Below are positions 6,428 to 7,576 of a stretch of DNA of 7,576 nt, piece by piece; the first letter of the stretch is position 1; each line of letters starts with the position of its first letter. The translations under genes were made by a program, and so were the position numbers. The DNA comes from Bacteroidales bacterium (GTDB lineage Bacteria; Bacteroidota; Bacteroidia; Bacteroidales; VadinHA17): the NCBI GenBank assembly GCA_003501665.1, contig DNOQ01000286.1:1-7576 (forward strand), given 5' to 3'. The notes beneath the pieces were generated by a model. It did no database searches. It was not told the DNA's origin and worked only from the letters and a program-made list of their open reading frames with translations.

Positions 6428-7135
6428 ATGCTGCAGATTACTCATTTAAGAAGCGATTTTAAGCAAATCATGCGTGACCCAATCATGGCTGTTTTGTTTT
6501 TTGCGCCCCTGTTCCTGATCATAGTATTCAAGTTGATGGTCCTTCTTCTGATTCCATTCCTCCTTGCCCGTACCGGATTTGATGTTTCTCCCTGGCTGTT
6601 TTATTTATTTGTTTTTGTTATAATGATGTGTGGAGCCATGTTGGGGATTGTTACAGGATTTATGATGATAGATGAACGGGATGGAAACATAAGCGAACTG
6701 ATGTCTGTTACTCCTTTGGGAAGAGGAGGCTATTTATTTAACAGACTTCTGTTTGCTGCAGTTTCAACTTTTTTTTATGGCGTCCTCAGTTATTATGTGC
6801 TGGATGTCGTGGAATTGCCAATTATTGCAGTACTGTTTGTGTCTTTGTTATCATCAAATTATTCCATTATAATCGGCTTGCTTATCTTCTCTTTTGCTGA
6901 TGATAAAGTCAAAGGACTCACTTTTGCCAAAGCGATAAATGCATTAAGTTTGTTTGCTTTTACCGATTTGCTTTCACTAAGGTGGCTTACAGTATTGTCA
7001 TGGTTCTTCCCTCCGTACTGGATCACAACGGTTGTTCAGGATCCTCATTTTTTTCTGGTTTATGGATTGGCACTGGTTGTTAATATCGGGTGGTTGGGGC
7101 TATTACTCAGACATTACTGGAAGAAAGAATCCTGA
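6428..7135 (+). CDS. ABC-2 type exporter, permease subunit 2
   Basis: The 235-residue protein again has about six hydrophobic spans (near 22-46, 56-80, 104-124, 129-155, 172-196 and 208-228). The loop IDERDGNISELMSVTPLGRG followed by GYL (81-103) parallels the coupling loop of subunit 1 (acidic-x-x-x-G...L.V-TPL). The two permeases are distant paralogues of equal size, so a heterodimeric channel is inferred. It is the last gene of the operon: the next gene starts 108 bp on and has its own promoter-like sequence. No clear terminator hairpin follows. Confidence 0.85.
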   Translation: MLQITHLRSDFKQIMRDPIMAVLFFAPLFLIIVFKLMVLLLIPFLLARTGFDVSPWLFYLFVFVIMMCGAMLGIVTGFMMIDERDGNISELMSVTPLGRGGYLFNRLLFAAVSTFFYGVLSYYVLDVVELPIIAVLFVSLLSSNYSIIIGLLIFSFADDKVKGLTFAKAINALSLFAFTDLLSLRWLTVLSWFFPPYWITTVVQDPHFFLVYGLALVVNIGWLGLLLRHYWKKES

Positions 7136-7209
7136 TGTAATTATACACCAATGCAGGCCTGATTGCACGATAGAAGATTTTCTCAAATAATATAGATCTT
7201 TTCATGAAA

Positions 7210-7241
7210 CATACGTATATTTGTAAAATAAATCATACGTA
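7210..7241 (+). promoter_or_regulatory. Antitoxin/toxin operon promoter with two flanking CATACGTA boxes
   Basis: TATATTTG (7216-7223) matches the Bacteroidota -7 consensus TAnnTTTG and predicts a leader of roughly 15 bases before ATG 7244. Two identical octamers, CATACGTA, lie at 7210-7217 and 7234-7241, 24 bp apart, one overlapping the -7 element and one just before the start codon. Each has a palindromic TACGTA core. They are good candidates for the operator bound by the antitoxin itself, as autoregulation is usual in such operons. The operator role is inferred. Confidence 0.5.
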
Positions 7242-7243
7242 AT

Positions 7244-7492
7244 ATGGATACTAAGTTAACATTAAGCGTAAACAGAGATATTGCTCGCAGAGCAAAAGTT
7301 TATGCCAAAAATACAGGCAGAAGCCTTTCAGACCTGGTTGAAAACTATCTCAAACTTTTAATAAAAGATATTCCAATTGAGCAAACAGAATTCTCCCCCA
7401 GAGTAAAATCACTTCTCGGTAGTGTTTCTTTACCTGATGACTTTGATTATAAAAAGGAACTGTCGGATGCATTAACAAAAAAATACCTCTGA
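7244..7492 (+). CDS. VapB-like antitoxin, DUF6364/ribbon-helix-helix type
   Basis: The 82-residue protein opens with MDTKLTLSVNRDIARRAKVY and continues AKNTGRSLSDLVENYLKLL. This is a ribbon-helix-helix pattern: a short beta strand (KLTLSV) then two helices split by the TGRSLSDLV turn. It matches the small DUF6364-type antitoxins of Bacteroidota. The C-terminal half (SPRVKSLLGSVSLPDDFDYKK to the end) is the kind of flexible tail that wraps the toxin. The stop (TGA 7490-7492) is one base before the ATG of the PIN toxin, the standard antitoxin-first arrangement. The toxin is cut by an IS after 20 codons, so the antitoxin is intact but appears to lack its partner. It probably still represses its own promoter through the CATACGTA boxes (inferred). 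Confidence 0.75.
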   Translation: MDTKLTLSVNRDIARRAKVYAKNTGRSLSDLVENYLKLLIKDIPIEQTEFSPRVKSLLGSVSLPDDFDYKKELSDALTKKYL

Positions 7493-7541
7493 CATGACTG
7501 ATTTATTTATTGATACCGACGTTATTATTGACTTTCTGATC

Positions 7542-7553
7542 GACAGAAAACCA
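7542..7553 (+). repeat. Target-site duplication, right copy (12-bp direct repeat)
   Basis: GACAGAAAACCA is identical to 368-379 and directly adjoins the left IS end. See the left copy for the 8-10 bp core. Confidence 0.8.
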
Positions 7554-7565
7554 GGGCAAACGCAT
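7551..7565 (+). repeat. IS terminal inverted repeat, left end
   Basis: CCAGGGCAAACGCAT is the perfect reverse complement of 354-368. Beyond it the sequence becomes AT-rich, as it does inside the right end. Confidence 0.8.
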
Positions 7566-7576
7566 AATATAAATTC
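7552..7576 (+). mobile_element. Insertion sequence, left-hand end (partial, continues right of window)
   Basis: Only the first 25 bases are present. The terminal repeat and the adjoining target duplication identify it as the left end of the same kind of IS whose right end occupies 1-367. It may be physically the same IS copy, if the molecule is circular, or a second copy in the same orientation. Confidence 0.7.

Larger units (their letters stand above)
7494..7576 (+). pseudogene. vapC: VapC-type PIN-domain toxin, 5' part cut by an IS
   Basis: The ORF starts one base after the antitoxin stop and reads MTDLFIDTDVIIDFLIDRKP through 7553, the first strand and helix of a PIN domain. Asp7 and Asp13 are acidic; Asp7 is the expected first metal ligand. 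From 7554 the frame runs into IS sequence (GQTHNI) and leaves the window still open, giving a useless chimera. The remaining 119 residues lie at 380-739 near the opposite edge, in the same frame and joined through the same 12 bases. Confidence 0.85.

Noticed and set aside
1..7576. Composite transposon formed by two IS copies in direct orientation around a cargo
   Set aside because: The matching duplicated target sequences lie inside, next to the cargo, and rebuild one vapC gene. A composite transposon would have its duplication outside the two IS copies.
1..7576. Complete small plasmid
   Set aside because: No replication initiator, partition or mobilisation gene and no iteron array are visible. 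The part of the IS outside the window is unknown, so closure cannot be shown.

Overview
The window looks like a piece of a Bacteroidota genome, probably Bacteroidales-like and of moderate GC. The support is promoter -7 elements of the TAnnTTTG type (TATATTTG before two genes), lipoprotein-type signal peptides, a DxDGDGYGD/CSAP C-terminal repeat on a secreted glycosidase, and a palindrome (TCCCGATAGCTATCGGGA) of a kind I recall as common in that phylum. These are recollected family traits, not database results.

Layout. Positions 1-367 are the right end of an insertion sequence (IS) carrying the 3' part of a helix-turn-helix gene. Positions 368-739 are the 3' nine-tenths of a VapC-type PIN toxin gene with no start. 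On the minus strand follow a Tat-exported aldo/keto reductase with a fibronectin III-like tail (771-2255), a decayed fragment of an aspartase/fumarase gene (about 2357-2496), and a small DUF4440/SnoaL-like lipoprotein (2740-3171). Positions 3172-3615 are a non-coding stretch with three perfect inverted repeats. On the plus strand are a GH18 chitinase-like lipoprotein (3616-4755), a compact three-gene ABC-2 exporter operon (4878-7135), an antitoxin-like gene of the ribbon-helix-helix/DUF6364 kind (7244-7492), the first 20 codons of a VapC toxin (7494-7553), and the left end of an IS (7552-7576).

The main discovery is the relation between the two ends. The toxin fragment at the right edge and the one at the left edge are the two halves of the same gene. 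Joining 7494-7553 to 380-739 gives one uninterrupted 139-codon PIN-domain ORF directly behind its antitoxin. The shared 12 bases (GACAGAAAACCA) lie at both break points, each touching a copy of a perfect 15-bp IS terminal inverted repeat (354-368 and 7551-7565). This is the footprint of one IS insertion with an 8-10 bp target duplication, but seen inside out: 3' half first, 5' half last. The 7.2-kb segment is therefore circularly permuted relative to an intact vapC. The simplest readings are a circular molecule of about 7.17 kb plus one IS, or a head-to-tail tandem repeat with an IS at each joint. It is not a normal composite transposon. No replication gene is visible, so a classical plasmid is not supported.

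Apart from that, the genes are ordinary envelope and metabolism functions. Only two groups clearly work together: the ATPase plus two permeases, and the antitoxin plus the split toxin. The orientation switches and the decayed aspartase fragment suggest an accessory, rearranged neighbourhood.
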